Shown one piece after another: positions 9,227-18,117 of a DNA stretch of 58,819 bases. The notes under the pieces are model-generated. The model had not been told where the DNA came from. It worked only from the letters and a program-made list of their open reading frames with translations, and made no database searches. Where the stretch lies: assembly GCA_017829075.1 (NCBI GenBank), contig JAGAJA010000072.1:1-58819 (forward strand), read 5' to 3'. The position numbers and the translations under genes were made by a program. Position 1 is the first letter of the stretch, and the number at the start of each line of letters is the position of its first letter. This stretch comes from Oscillospiraceae bacterium (GTDB taxonomy: Bacteria > Bacillota_A > Clostridia > Oscillospirales > Ruminococcaceae).

Positions 9227-9252
9227 AAACTGTAATATAAATATTACAGTTT
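9227..9252 (-). terminator. Perfect 12-bp stem-loop after prpC
   Basis: AAACTGTAATAT and ATATTACAGTTT form a perfect inverted repeat with a 2-base centre, just downstream of the prpC stop. It is AT-rich with only a short T-run, so it is a weak terminator or an mRNA 3' stabiliser. Confidence 0.5.
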
Positions 9253-9256
9253 GTAA

Positions 9257-9997
9257 CTAAACTGATATCATTGCGACCGAAATATTGTCATGTCCGCCGC
9301 TATCATTCGCGTAGTCAATGAGCGTCTGGCAGACAGTTTCCGGAGGATTTTCAAAGCAGACGTCAAGAATATCCATATCGTCCACATATGAGGAAAGTCC
9401 ATCGGAACACAGCAGCAGCATATCGCCCTGCTCCAAATCAAGCTCGAAATAATCCGGAGTTACCATGCTCTCCGCGCCGATCGCCCTTGTGATCTTGTTC
9501 CGGTCAGGGTGTATCTTAGCCTGCTCCTCGGTGATCTCTCCCCGGTCGATCAGATCCTGAACCCGAGAATGATCCTTTGTCACCTGCTGAATGCACTCGC
9601 TGTCCTCGCTGGTGAACAGGTGGTATCCACGGCTGTCCCCGACATTCACGATATACGCCCTGCTTCCTGAAACTATCGCGGCAACACAGGTGGTTCCCAT
9701 GATCGTTCCCGCCGGCTGCCTCTGAGCTGCCTCAGATACAATGCTGTTAGCTGCCGAAACCGCGGTGATAAGCAGATTTCTGACGGAATTGCGGTTCATC
9801 ATCTCGGAAAAGCTCTCCATGATCCGCTTGGAGATAACATCGACCGCTAGGCTGCTGGCTAGTCCGCCGTGGGATTCCCCGCCCATTCCGTCGCAGAGCA
9901 CTGCGGCACAGGCGCTGTCGGAGAGCATTCCGCTCCACACGCAGTCCTGATTTTCCTCCCGAAGAAGTCCGATGTCTGTTTTGCTGAATATCTTCAT
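9257..9997 (-). CDS. prpC: PP2C-type protein phosphatase PrpC/Stp
   Basis: Metal-dependent phosphatase that reverses PrkC phosphorylation. 246 residues, family length. PP2C metal and active-site motifs are in order: DIGLLREENQD, LCDGMGGESHG, VNVGDSRGYHL, TKDHS, ITRAIG, LLCSDGLSSYVDD. Its ATG overlaps the rlmN stop by four bases (ATGA), so it is translationally coupled to rlmN. The kinase partner follows downstream after a stem-loop and a separate promoter. Confidence 0.96.
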   Translation of the reverse strand: MKIFSKTDIGLLREENQDCVWSGMLSDSACAAVLCDGMGGESHGGLASSLAVDVISKRIMESFSEMMNRNSVRNLLITAVSAANSIVSEAAQRQPAGTIMGTTCVAAIVSGSRAYIVNVGDSRGYHLFTSEDSECIQQVTKDHSRVQDLIDRGEITEEQAKIHPDRNKITRAIGAESMVTPDYFELDLEQGDMLLLCSDGLSSYVDDMDILDVCFENPPETVCQTLIDYANDSGGHDNISVAMISV

Positions 9998-11064
9998 AAC
10001 TCACCGCCTGTTGTCTGCTGATTTGCTGCGTTGTTCAAGCCTCCGTCACGGCGAAGCTGTCCGCACGCAGCGTTTATGTCCGCGCCGAGAGTCCTGCGGA
10101 CGGTGGCGTTAAGCCCTGCGTCACACAGCCGCTTCCTGAACCGCTCCACAGAGCGGCTCTTGCGGAAATCCCTCTCCCGGATCTCGTTAATAGGTATCAG
10201 ATTAACGTGGCAATTGAAGCCGCCCAGCAGGTTAATAAGCTCCTGCGCGGACTGCTCAGTGTCGTTCACTCCCTCGATAAGGGAGTATTCAAAGCTGATC
10301 CTTCTGCCGGTTTTCTCGAAATAGTACCGGCAAGCCTTCATCAGCTCGTCAAGGTGGAATTTGCGATTTATCGGCATTATCTCACTGCGCCGCTCGTCTG
10401 TCGCCGCATGGAGCGATATCGACAGCGTAAGCCCTGTTTTAAGCTCAGCAAGGTCGTATATCCTGTTCACAACGCCGCAGGTCGAAAGTGAAATATGCCG
10501 CAGGCTCATGCCGTCCCCCTCGCTGTTGAGCAGCGACAGGAATTTCAGCACATTGTCGTAGTTATCCAGCGGCTCGCCTATTCCCATAAGCACGATGCTG
10601 TCAACGTGACGTCCGCTGTCCCGCTCGGTTTCGTAGATCTGGAGCAGCATTTCGCTGGGCAGCAGATGCCGCACAAAGCCGGCTATTGTGCTTGCGCAGA
10701 AACGGCAGCCCATACGGCAGCCCACCTGCGTGGAAATGCACAGGCTGTTTCCGTGTTTGTATTCCATGAGAACGGTTTCCACTGCCTCGCCGTCCGGAAG
10801 CCCATAAAGATATTTTACCGTATTATCTATGGCAGATACAAGCTTTTTTTTGATAATTAGTTGTTTTAGACAAAATTTTTTTGAAAGCTCCTCGCGAAAT
10901 TGTGCAGAAATATTGCTCATTTGAGAAAAATCAGTGATTTTCTTGACATGAAGCCAATCGTATATCTGCTTCGCCCGGAACGCTTTTTCTCCCATTGCGG
11001 TGATCTCCGCAGTAAGCTCCTCCCGGTCAAGGGAAAGAATATCAATTTTCTGTAACTCGTCCAA
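9994..11064 (-). CDS. rlmN: Dual-specificity 23S rRNA/tRNA adenine-C2 methyltransferase RlmN
   Basis: Radical-SAM enzyme methylating C2 of A2503 in 23S rRNA and A37 of certain tRNAs. 356 residues. The cluster cysteines are Cys116, Cys120 and Cys123 in CRMGCRFC. MGIGEPLDNYDNV and the C-terminal NACGQLR with the conserved catalytic cysteine are present. Located 19 bases after rsmB and overlapping prpC, as in the standard Firmicute cluster. Confidence 0.97.
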   Translation of the reverse strand: MDELQKIDILSLDREELTAEITAMGEKAFRAKQIYDWLHVKKITDFSQMSNISAQFREELSKKFCLKQLIIKKKLVSAIDNTVKYLYGLPDGEAVETVLMEYKHGNSLCISTQVGCRMGCRFCASTIAGFVRHLLPSEMLLQIYETERDSGRHVDSIVLMGIGEPLDNYDNVLKFLSLLNSEGDGMSLRHISLSTCGVVNRIYDLAELKTGLTLSISLHAATDERRSEIMPINRKFHLDELMKACRYYFEKTGRRISFEYSLIEGVNDTEQSAQELINLLGGFNCHVNLIPINEIRERDFRKSRSVERFRKRLCDAGLNATVRRTLGADINAACGQLRRDGGLNNAANQQTTGGEL

Positions 11065-11083
11065 TTTATGACCTCACAAAATT

Positions 11084-12403
11084 CTATTTGACCCGACGGA
11101 ATGACGCAGTGAAGAAGCCGTCCCCGCCGTTCTCGTCCGGGCAGTAGGTACGCATTGAATCCCCGGTCGCTCCGGAAAAAGGCACCTGCTGCACGATCGG
11201 GGTGAACTCCGGGTGCTGCGCAGCGAAGCGCTCCGCAACATCATTGTTCTCAGCCCTCGACAATGTGCAGGTGGAATAAACCAGAGTTCCGCCGGGTTTC
11301 ACATATCCTGCGGAGGTTTCCAGTATCTGATACTGTATCTCCGGCAGACCTGCAAACTCCTCCGGGTTCTTGTATTTTATCTCCGGCTTACGGCGAATTA
11401 CTCCAAGTCCTGAGCAGGGAACGTCACACAGAACCCTGTCTGCCTGCGGAAGATCGCTGTTGAATTTCGCCGCGTCGTTCTGAAGCGCGGTGATTATCTT
11501 TATTCCAAGCCTTGCCGCGCCGTCCTCGATAAGTCCGACGCGCATATCATGTATATCCATGCTGTAAAGCCGCCCGTTGTTGCCCATAAGCTCCGCCAGT
11601 GTGAAGCTTTTTCCTCCGGGAGCGGCGCAGACGTCAAGCACTGTTTCGTTTACCACCGGACGCAGCGTCAGGCAGCAAAGCTGCGAGGATATGTCCTGCA
11701 CATGGAACAGCCCCTGCCTGAACGGAGGGCATTTCTCAATATCACCGGATTTCTCCAGCTTTATACAGTTCTCCAGTCCCGGATAGGCTGAAGCCGGTAT
11801 CTTGCACCGGGAAAGCTCCGCAAGAAGCTTATCGGTGGTGGTTTTCAGTGTATTCACCCGCGCATAGACCGGGGGCTTTCCAACGGAGGCTTTCAGCGCC
11901 TTTACCGTAAACTCAGTTCCGTACTCGTCAAGCAGCTTCTTTGTCAGCCATTCCGGACAGGAATACTCCACCGAAAGCCGCTTTTCCGGCTCCATGCCGA
12001 GGTAGCTTATCTTCTTTCCGGAGCGGATAAAGCTGCGGAGCATTCCATTCACGAAGCCCTGCGCCGAGAAGCATTTCAGCTGTTTGCAGAGCTTAACGCT
12101 CTCGTTCACCGCTGCGCTCTCTGGAACGGAGGGCATATAGAGAAGCTGATAAAGTCCCGCTCTCAGCACCGCCACCGCCGCAGGGTCAAGCTTTTTGAAC
12201 GGAATCCTAGAGTTCTGCTCTATGATGTAGTCCAGAGTGAGCCGGCGCTCCAGCACGCCGTAGAACAGCGCAGCCGCGAAAGCCTTGTCCCGCTCGCTGA
12301 GGTCGGCTTCACTGAAAACCGAATCCAGCAACAGGTTTGAATAGGACTCGCTGCTGTCCATTTTCAGCAGCATTTTTACTACTGTAAGGCGGGGGGAGGG
12401 CAT
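11084..12403 (-). CDS. rsmB: 16S rRNA m5C967 methyltransferase RsmB
   Basis: Methylates C967 of 16S rRNA using AdoMet. The N-terminal about 140 residues form a NusB-like RNA-binding domain (PRLTVVKMLLKMDSSESYSN onward); the C-terminal part is a Rossmann methyltransferase with DVCAAPGGKS, the catalytic-cysteine motif DVPCSGLG and STCTLSRAEN. The first ATG (12412) directly touches GGAG; the ATG three codons later has proper spacing and is chosen. The upstream spacer ends in the AT-rich acetyltransferase cassette, which separates it from the Zn-peptidase gene. Confidence 0.95.
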   Translation of the reverse strand: MPSPRLTVVKMLLKMDSSESYSNLLLDSVFSEADLSERDKAFAAALFYGVLERRLTLDYIIEQNSRIPFKKLDPAAVAVLRAGLYQLLYMPSVPESAAVNESVKLCKQLKCFSAQGFVNGMLRSFIRSGKKISYLGMEPEKRLSVEYSCPEWLTKKLLDEYGTEFTVKALKASVGKPPVYARVNTLKTTTDKLLAELSRCKIPASAYPGLENCIKLEKSGDIEKCPPFRQGLFHVQDISSQLCCLTLRPVVNETVLDVCAAPGGKSFTLAELMGNNGRLYSMDIHDMRVGLIEDGAARLGIKIITALQNDAAKFNSDLPQADRVLCDVPCSGLGVIRRKPEIKYKNPEEFAGLPEIQYQILETSAGYVKPGGTLVYSTCTLSRAENNDVAERFAAQHPEFTPIVQQVPFSGATGDSMRTYCPDENGGDGFFTASFRRVK

Positions 12404-12425
12404 TTGCTTCATCTCCTTTTGTATT

Positions 12426-12438
12426 TAAATTGGAATTT
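12426..12438. repeat. Left arm of 13-bp inverted repeat around acetyltransferase gene
   Basis: TAAATTGGAATTT here is the exact reverse complement of AAATTCCAATTTA at 12899-12911. The two arms bracket one AT-rich gene and could be cassette ends. Confidence 0.6.
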
Positions 12439-12449
12439 ATCTAATAGCT

Positions 12450-12884
12450 TCATATATTTTTTCTAAAGCAAATAATGCGATTTGCTTCTTCAAATCCCAT
12501 TGACAAATGAAATTTTAAGCTTATTTCATTGTCGATTTCACAATCACTTGCAAATTCAGTACAATTTTTTTCTTTCGCCCATTTTTCGCATTTTGAAATA
12601 AGCTCTTTAGCATATCCACTATGCCTATATTCTTCCTCAATAAAAATCCCCTCTAAATATCCAACAGGAGATGTATCTGTTCCTTCAACATAATCATTTC
12701 TAAGCTGACATTGTGCAAAACCTACTGCTTTATTACCGACATATTTAATGAAACAAACAGCGTCATCACTGCATAAAAGATCCAGAAATTCTGATTGCAA
12801 TTCCGACACTGTATTACTAGACCACATTTTTCTCGCCAATTCTGCCAAAGCTAAAGAATCTGCTTGCGTTGCTTCTCTAATCAC
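12450..12884 (-). CDS. GNAT acetyltransferase resembling AAC(6')-I aminoglycoside enzymes
   Basis: 144 residues with the complete GNAT fold. FAQCQLRNDYVEG, SPVGYLEGIFIEEEYR (the acetyl-CoA loop region), EFASDCEIDNE and a C-terminal FHLSMGFEEANRIICF closely resemble aminoglycoside 6'-N-acetyltransferases as I recall them, so drug N-acetylation is likely but not proven. GTG start with an ideal GGAGGTGA site. Base composition is clearly more AT-rich than both neighbours, and 13-bp inverted repeats flank it, pointing to recent acquisition into the rsmB cluster. It probably relies on read-through from upstream genes; no own promoter is obvious. Confidence 0.8.
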   Translation of the reverse strand: MIREATQADSLALAELARKMWSSNTVSELQSEFLDLLCSDDAVCFIKYVGNKAVGFAQCQLRNDYVEGTDTSPVGYLEGIFIEEEYRHSGYAKELISKCEKWAKEKNCTEFASDCEIDNEISLKFHLSMGFEEANRIICFRKNI

Positions 12885-12898
12885 AAAGTCACCTCCAC

Positions 12899-12911
12899 AA
12901 ATTCCAATTTA
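12899..12911. repeat. Right arm of 13-bp inverted repeat
   Basis: AAATTCCAATTTA, perfect reverse complement of 12426-12438. It overlaps the stop codon of the Zn-peptidase gene, so the cassette boundary sits right at that gene's end. Confidence 0.6.
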
Positions 12912-13640
12912 TCTTCTGTTCCTGTAAGACAACAACCTTAAAAGCTGCGTAAAGGACACGGTAAGGCTTGCCACATAGGTCATCGCTGCAGCGGTGAGAG
13001 TTCTTCTCGCGCCGTAAAGCTCCTCTTTCCGGAGTATACCGTGGCTGTCGATAGCCTGCATCGCGCGGCGGCTTGCGTTAAATTCCACCGGGAGCGTAAC
13101 CAGCTGAAACAGCACCACGAACGCAAACAGGATAATTCCCGCGTTCACCAGCGGCTCAAAGCTGAAAAGAATACCCAGAATGAAAATGATGAAATACATC
13201 GAGCTTCCAATTTGCGCCAGTGGGAACACCGCCGAGCGTATCTTTATCGGAACATATCCCTTTGCGTGCTGTACCGCGTGTCCGCATTCATGCGCCGCAA
13301 CTCCTATCGCGGCAAGCGAGGTGCTGTCGTAAACGCTTTCGGACAGAGAAACAACATTGGTGCGGGGATTGTAATTGTCGGTAAGGCTGCCGCTGATACG
13401 CGCTATCTGCACGTTGTAAAGCCCGTTGCTGTCGAGAATTCTCCGCGCCGCTTCGCTGGCGGTAACTCCCATAAGGCTTCTCACTTTATTGTACTTGCTG
13501 AATGTCGTCTTTACCATGACCTGACATATCAGCGCAAAAATAAATGCTGCAATACACAGGATATACGCAGTCGTGTAGTTAATGTCGAGAAAATTCGCGC
13601 GGTACGCCTGCCCCGCTGCTGATATTAGTAACTGTACCAT
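12909..13640 (-). CDS. Membrane zinc metallopeptidase (Zn_peptidase_2 family)
   Basis: 243 residues. Zinc motif HECGH in AAHECGHAVQHAKGY, with hydrophobic helices near residues 20-45, 150-180 and the C-terminus. The family (YugP-like) is predicted to be membrane-bound; substrates are unknown. AGGAGG precedes the ATG. It sits between fmt and rsmB, a common place for it in Clostridia. The last codons overlap the 13-bp repeat of the neighbouring cassette, so the C-terminus could have been altered by the insertion. Confidence 0.92.
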   Translation of the reverse strand: MVQLLISAAGQAYRANFLDINYTTAYILCIAAFIFALICQVMVKTTFSKYNKVRSLMGVTASEAARRILDSNGLYNVQIARISGSLTDNYNPRTNVVSLSESVYDSTSLAAIGVAAHECGHAVQHAKGYVPIKIRSAVFPLAQIGSSMYFIIFILGILFSFEPLVNAGIILFAFVVLFQLVTLPVEFNASRRAMQAIDSHGILRKEELYGARRTLTAAAMTYVASLTVSFTQLLRLLSYRNRR

Positions 13641-13700
13641 AAATATTCCTCCTGATAAAGGCTGATTTGCTTATGGTTATTATGCTCCTATACGCTCAGA

Positions 13701-14633
13701 TTACCCCAGAACAGTTCCCTTTGCGGGCTTTTTTCCTCTGAGATAAGCCTGTACCTCCATGCGCTTGCCGCCCTCCGGCTGAACTTCGGTGAATTGCACC
13801 GCGCCCTCGCCGCATACGACAGTGAAACTGTCCGGGTCGGCAATTTCCCCCGGCTGTCCGGAATATTTTCCCTCCGCAAGCCGCGCTCCGTAAACCTTGA
13901 GCCGCTTTCCGTCAAGCATGGTGTATGCACAGGGCGCCGCGGACATCGCCCGTATAAAGTCCCTGACCTCTAAAGCTGGCTTTGTGAAGTCAAGCAGAAG
14001 CTCCTCTTTAGTTATCCTTGCAGCATAGCAGGTTTCACCCTCCTGCTGAATTCGCGGGGCAGTGCCGTTTTTCACTTCCTCCAGCGTCCGAACGATGAGC
14101 CTTCCGCCCATTTCTGCAAGCCGGTCGTGAAGCTCAGAGCCGGTCATGTCCTCCGGGATATCCAGCTCGTCCTTCAATATCATATCTCCGGTGTCAAGTC
14201 CCTCCGCCATGTACATGGTGGTGACTCCTGTCTTTTTCTCGCCGAACTGAATGCAGCGCTGAATAGGCGCAGCTCCGCGGTATTTCGGCAGCAGCGACGC
14301 GTGTACGTTTATGCAGCCATATTCCGGCAAATCCAGAATGCTTTTCGGCAGGAGCTGACCGTAAGCCACAACGATTATGCAGTCCGGCTTTATTTCGTTC
14401 AGCACAGACATTGACTGCTCCGCGTCCTCGCCCTTGCGCAGGCTGAGCGGCTGATATACCGGGATACCGTGCTTCAGTGCGCACTCCTTTACCGGGGTCA
14501 TCTGTATCTGCTTGCCGCGGTTCTTCGGCTTGTCCGGCTGGGTGAATACCGCCGCGATATCGTGTCCGGCTTCAATAAGCGCCTCAAGACAGGAAAGCGA
14601 AAACACCGGGGTTCCCATGAATACTAATCGCAT
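13701..14633 (-). CDS. fmt: Methionyl-tRNA formyltransferase
   Basis: Formylates initiator Met-tRNA using 10-formyl-THF. The catalytic block NVHASLLPKYRGAAPIQ contains the conserved Asn and His, followed by TTMYMAEGLDTGDM with the catalytic Asp. C-terminal OB-type tRNA-binding domain present; 310 residues. The ATG at 14633 (MRLVFMGTP) has GGAGG seven bases upstream and overlaps the end of def by ten bases; an in-frame start five codons earlier is less likely. Coupled to the deformylase that removes the same formyl group. Confidence 0.96.
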   Translation of the reverse strand: MRLVFMGTPVFSLSCLEALIEAGHDIAAVFTQPDKPKNRGKQIQMTPVKECALKHGIPVYQPLSLRKGEDAEQSMSVLNEIKPDCIIVVAYGQLLPKSILDLPEYGCINVHASLLPKYRGAAPIQRCIQFGEKKTGVTTMYMAEGLDTGDMILKDELDIPEDMTGSELHDRLAEMGGRLIVRTLEEVKNGTAPRIQQEGETCYAARITKEELLLDFTKPALEVRDFIRAMSAAPCAYTMLDGKRLKVYGARLAEGKYSGQPGEIADPDSFTVVCGEGAVQFTEVQPEGGKRMEVQAYLRGKKPAKGTVLG

Positions 14634-15091
14634 TTTTCTTCCTCCCATTTATCCACCTTGTCCGCAAAAAGAATGCCGTTCAGATGATCGGTTTCGTGAC
14701 AGAACGCTCTTGCAAGCAGCCCTGTGCCGACATAGACTTTCCGCTTTCCGTAGCGGTTCTGAGCCTTTATACGCACCTTTGCCGGACGCTCGACATAGCC
14801 GTTCTTTCCGGGTTCAGAAAGGCAGCCCTCAAGCTCGTGCTGCTTCCCCTTTATCGCCGTGATCACCGGATTAACCAGCTCCAGCAGACCGTGGTCGTCG
14901 TCAACGTCGATGACCACAACTCTCTTCAATACTCCCACCTGCGGCGCGGCAAGTCCTACTCCGCCGGCTTCGTACATGGTTTCCGCCATGTCGTCAAGCA
15001 GCGTCCACAGTTCCTCGTCAAACTCGGTGACTTCGCTGCTCTTCTGCCTCAGAATTTCATTTCCAAACCTCAGTATTTCCAATAATGCCAT
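14624..15091 (-). CDS. def: Peptide deformylase, copy 1 (canonical)
   Basis: Removes the N-formyl group from new proteins. 155 residues with all three motifs: GVGLAAPQ (I), EGCLS (II, metal Cys) and CHETDHL (III, HExxH). Overlaps the fmt start. A paralog lies 20 bases upstream; the two share much of their N-terminal sequence (LWTLLDDMAETM, QVGVL-RVVVIDV), so they arose by tandem duplication. Confidence 0.95.
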   Translation of the reverse strand: MALLEILRFGNEILRQKSSEVTEFDEELWTLLDDMAETMYEAGGVGLAAPQVGVLKRVVVIDVDDDHGLLELVNPVITAIKGKQHELEGCLSEPGKNGYVERPAKVRIKAQNRYGKRKVYVGTGLLARAFCHETDHLNGILFADKVDKWEEEKCD

Positions 15092-15111
15092 TATATTATT
15101 CCTCGCTCAAA

Positions 15112-15573
15112 TCAACGCTTCGGCAGCTCTGCCTTTACATGGTCGGTGAAAAGAATTCCGTCCAGATGATCTATCTCATGGCAGAAAGCCCTCGCCAGCA
15201 GTGCGCTTCCGGTAATGGTGAACTCATTGCCGTTTCTGTCCTGCGCCTTTACCGTTACCACGTTAGGACGCTCCACTTCTTCCCACACATTCGGCGCTGA
15301 AAGGCAGCCCTCGCCGCCGCACTGAGTTCCCTCGGTGGACACAATCTCCGGGTTGATAAGCTCTATCAGTCCATGCTCGTCCCGCACGTCTATAACTACT
15401 ACCCGGCGCAGCACTCCCACCTGAACCGCTGCAAGCCCCGCGCCCTCCGCCTTCTTCATGGTTTCCGCCATGTCGTCAAGCAGCGTCCACAGACGCTCGT
15501 CAAAGCTGGTGACGGGTCTGCTTTTCTTGCGCAGTATGTCCTCTCCGAATTTCACTATCTGCCTTAATGCCAT
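15112..15573 (-). CDS. def: Peptide deformylase, copy 2 (variant motif I)
   Basis: 153 residues. Motif II EGCLSAPN and motif III CHEIDHL keep the metal ligands, but motif I reads GAGLAAVQ, with valine for the nearly universal proline. Proper ribosome site (GAAAGGA). Tandem duplicate of the downstream def; the motif I change could alter substrate choice or sensitivity to actinonin-type inhibitors, which is inference. Confidence 0.93.
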   Translation of the reverse strand: MALRQIVKFGEDILRKKSRPVTSFDERLWTLLDDMAETMKKAEGAGLAAVQVGVLRRVVVIDVRDEHGLIELINPEIVSTEGTQCGGEGCLSAPNVWEEVERPNVVTVKAQDRNGNEFTITGSALLARAFCHEIDHLDGILFTDHVKAELPKR

Positions 15574-15702
15574 GTTGATTTTCCTTTCTATACTAGGCTC
15601 TATTTCAGAATTCTATTTCCGGACAGCGGCGCAGCCGCTAAGAGCCGCCGTTCATACTGCCCTCGCAAACATTGTTTTGCTTGCAGCAGAGGGCAGTATA
15701 TA
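15574..15702 (-). other. Structured spacer between priA and def2
   Basis: Two stem-loops: TACTGCCCTC (15655-15664) with GAGGGCAGTA (15689-15698) enclosing a smaller GCAAA...TTTGC hairpin, and AGCGGC-gca-GCCGCT near 15630. Neither has a clear T-run on the minus strand, so partial termination or mRNA processing between priA and the def genes is likelier than full termination. Confidence 0.4.
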
Positions 15703-18117
15703 TCACGGATTTCCGTTCATATCCGCAAAAAATGTCACATTTGCGAAAGCCTTGTCCGCTCCTGCTTCCTTCAGCGTAAGCTCCACCAGCCGCCGCAGCG
15801 GGCTTGAATTTCTGCATTTCAGTATCAGCCGCCAGCGGTAGCGCCCGTTCACCTTGCTTATTATGTTCCGCGCCGGACCTAAGATCCTCAGAGGGATCTC
15901 CGGGCAGTCTGTCCTGTGCCGCTCCTCCAGCATGGAGGAGAATTTCAGCGCCGCGACATTGCAGTCCCTGTCCACCAGCGAGGTAAATCCCACCACAACT
16001 ATGTCGCAAAACGGCGGATAAAGCATAGCCTCCCGCAGCTCTATTTCTTCATTGTAGAAGTCCGGGTAGTTCTGGTTTGCAGCAAGGTTCAGCACATAAT
16101 GCTCCGGGGTAAAGGTCTGGATCAGCGCTCTGCCGCGCTTACCGCCGCGCCCTCCCCTGCCGACAACCTGAGTTATCAGCGAAAAAGTGCGCTCATAGGC
16201 TCTGAAATCCCCGGCGTAAAGGCTGTTGTCGGTTTTCAGCACTCCCACCAGCGTGACGTTCGGGAAATCCAGCCCCTTTGCGATCATCTGAGTGCCTACG
16301 ATTATGTCGTACTCCCCCGCCGCGAAAGCCTTGAACTTGCTCTCAAATGCGTTCTTCGCCGCAGTGGTGTCCGCGTCCATACGCAGAATCCTCGCAGTCG
16401 GGAACAACCCGGATATCTCGTCCTCTATGCGCTGGGTGCCTGTGCCTTTCATCACGATGAATTTACTCCCGCAGGAGGGACAAACCGCCGCAAGGGGTCT
16501 TGTATAGCCGCAGTAGTGGCACACCACCGCGCCGTTTGCCTTGTGATAGGTCAGCGGCAGCGCGCAGTTGGGGCACTCCGCCGTCTTTCCGCAGGAAGCG
16601 CAGCGGACGCTGGTGTGATAGCCCCGGCGGTTAAGCAGCAGAATAGACTGCTCCCCGCGGTCGAGATTTTTCTGCATTTCCTCGATAAGCGGCATACTGA
16701 ACGCGGAATGATTGCCGTTCTGCGATTCTATCCGCATATCCACGATATAAACCTCCGGCAGGACTGCATTGTTGTACCGCTCGTCCAGCTCAAACAGCGA
16801 ATACCGCCCGGTCTTGGCGTTGTAATAGCTCTCCAGCGACGGAGTTGCCGAGGCAAGCAGCAAAAACGCGCCGTGATAAAAGCACCGCTGCTTCGCCACG
16901 TCCCGGGCGTGATATCTGGGAGCGCTCTCGGATTTGTAAGTCCCCTCGCCCTCCTCGTCAATGACGATTATCCCCAGCTTCTGCACCGGGGCGAAAACCG
17001 CGCTTCGCGTACCTATTACGATATGCGCTCTGCCGGTTTTTATGCGGGTGTATTCGTCCGCCCGCTCGCCGAGGGAAAGGCTGCTGTGAAGTATCGCCAC
17101 CTCGTCCCCAAACAGCCTGCGGAACTTCCCCACCATCTGCGGGGTGAGGGATATCTCCGGAACAAGCATTATTGCGGATCTGCCCTGCTTCACCGCCTCG
17201 TCTATCAGCCGGATAAACACTGAGGTCTTGCCGCTGCCGGTAATTCCCCGCAGCAGTGCGCACTTCGGCTCGTCCTCGTTCATCAGCTTCAGCAGCCCGT
17301 CATAGACCTGCTGCTGCTTCGGCGAAAACACTATGTCTGACGGGCTTTCCGTGGAGCTTTCGCCCTTTTCCAGCCGAAAAACCTGATACTCGTACTCCTC
17401 AAGAATTCCCTTTTCGATCAGCCGCTTCACTACTGCGGAGGTTATATTCAGCGCGTAGCAGACCTCATGCACCGACGACGCCGAGTTTTCCTCAAGGAAT
17501 GCCAGCACCTGCTTCTGCTTCGGTGTGAGCTTCGGCGGGTCGCTGTCCTCCGGCTGTTCAGCAAGCTTTACCATGAGCGTGGTTTCATCGCCGACACGGC
17601 GTTTCAGCAGCTCCGATTCTCTGACTGCGCCCTTGTCTAGCAGGGATTTCAGCAGAGGCTTTTCGGAGGTTTCCGCAGAATAACGCTCCCGAAGCTTTGA
17701 GATCCTGTCAAACAGATCCCGCTCAGTGATAGTCAGATCTCCGGAAAAGCCGTTCACCGGCTCGTACCGGGTCTGGAGCGTGTAACTCAGCCCCGGCGGA
17801 AGTATCGCCCGGAATGCGTCGAAATAGGTGCAGAAGGTGTTGTCCCTCAGCCATTTGCACAGCCTTATCATTTCCGGGGAAATAACCGGCTCGCTGTCTG
17901 CAATGGAGCTGACATATTTCAGCTTCGACCTGTCCTCCGGGGCAGGCTCTACCGAAAACACCAGCGCAACGCGGCTTTTGTTCCCTCTTCCGAACGGAAC
18001 GACAACTCTCATTCCCGCAAGTATCTTTCCGCAAAGCTCCTCCGGCACAAGGTATGTAAACAGTGCGTCAAAGCTGTACGCAGTCCCCTCGACTGCCGCC
18101 TGAACTGCTTCTATCAT
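15703..18117 (-). CDS. priA: Primosomal protein N', replication-restart helicase PriA
   Basis: 804 residues. Reloads the replisome at stalled forks. An N-terminal DNA-binding domain begins AYSFDALFTYLVPEEL; the helicase core has Walker A GITGSGKTS, the DEEG box (IDEEGEGTYKSE) and later VGTQMIAKGLDFPNV. Zinc-binding cysteines appear in pairs (CASCGKTAECPNC, CHYCGY, CPSCGS). Its ATG overlaps the gmk stop (ATGA). In Bacillus, rpoZ and coaBC lie between gmk and priA; here they are absent. Confidence 0.96.
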   Translation of the reverse strand: MIEAVQAAVEGTAYSFDALFTYLVPEELCGKILAGMRVVVPFGRGNKSRVALVFSVEPAPEDRSKLKYVSSIADSEPVISPEMIRLCKWLRDNTFCTYFDAFRAILPPGLSYTLQTRYEPVNGFSGDLTITERDLFDRISKLRERYSAETSEKPLLKSLLDKGAVRESELLKRRVGDETTLMVKLAEQPEDSDPPKLTPKQKQVLAFLEENSASSVHEVCYALNITSAVVKRLIEKGILEEYEYQVFRLEKGESSTESPSDIVFSPKQQQVYDGLLKLMNEDEPKCALLRGITGSGKTSVFIRLIDEAVKQGRSAIMLVPEISLTPQMVGKFRRLFGDEVAILHSSLSLGERADEYTRIKTGRAHIVIGTRSAVFAPVQKLGIIVIDEEGEGTYKSESAPRYHARDVAKQRCFYHGAFLLLASATPSLESYYNAKTGRYSLFELDERYNNAVLPEVYIVDMRIESQNGNHSAFSMPLIEEMQKNLDRGEQSILLLNRRGYHTSVRCASCGKTAECPNCALPLTYHKANGAVVCHYCGYTRPLAAVCPSCGSKFIVMKGTGTQRIEDEISGLFPTARILRMDADTTAAKNAFESKFKAFAAGEYDIIVGTQMIAKGLDFPNVTLVGVLKTDNSLYAGDFRAYERTFSLITQVVGRGGRGGKRGRALIQTFTPEHYVLNLAANQNYPDFYNEEIELREAMLYPPFCDIVVVGFTSLVDRDCNVAALKFSSMLEERHRTDCPEIPLRILGPARNIISKVNGRYRWRLILKCRNSSPLRRLVELTLKEAGADKAFANVTFFADMNGNP

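Noticed and set aside
15916..17223. 435-codon + strand open frame
   Set aside because: Antisense of priA, no family features.
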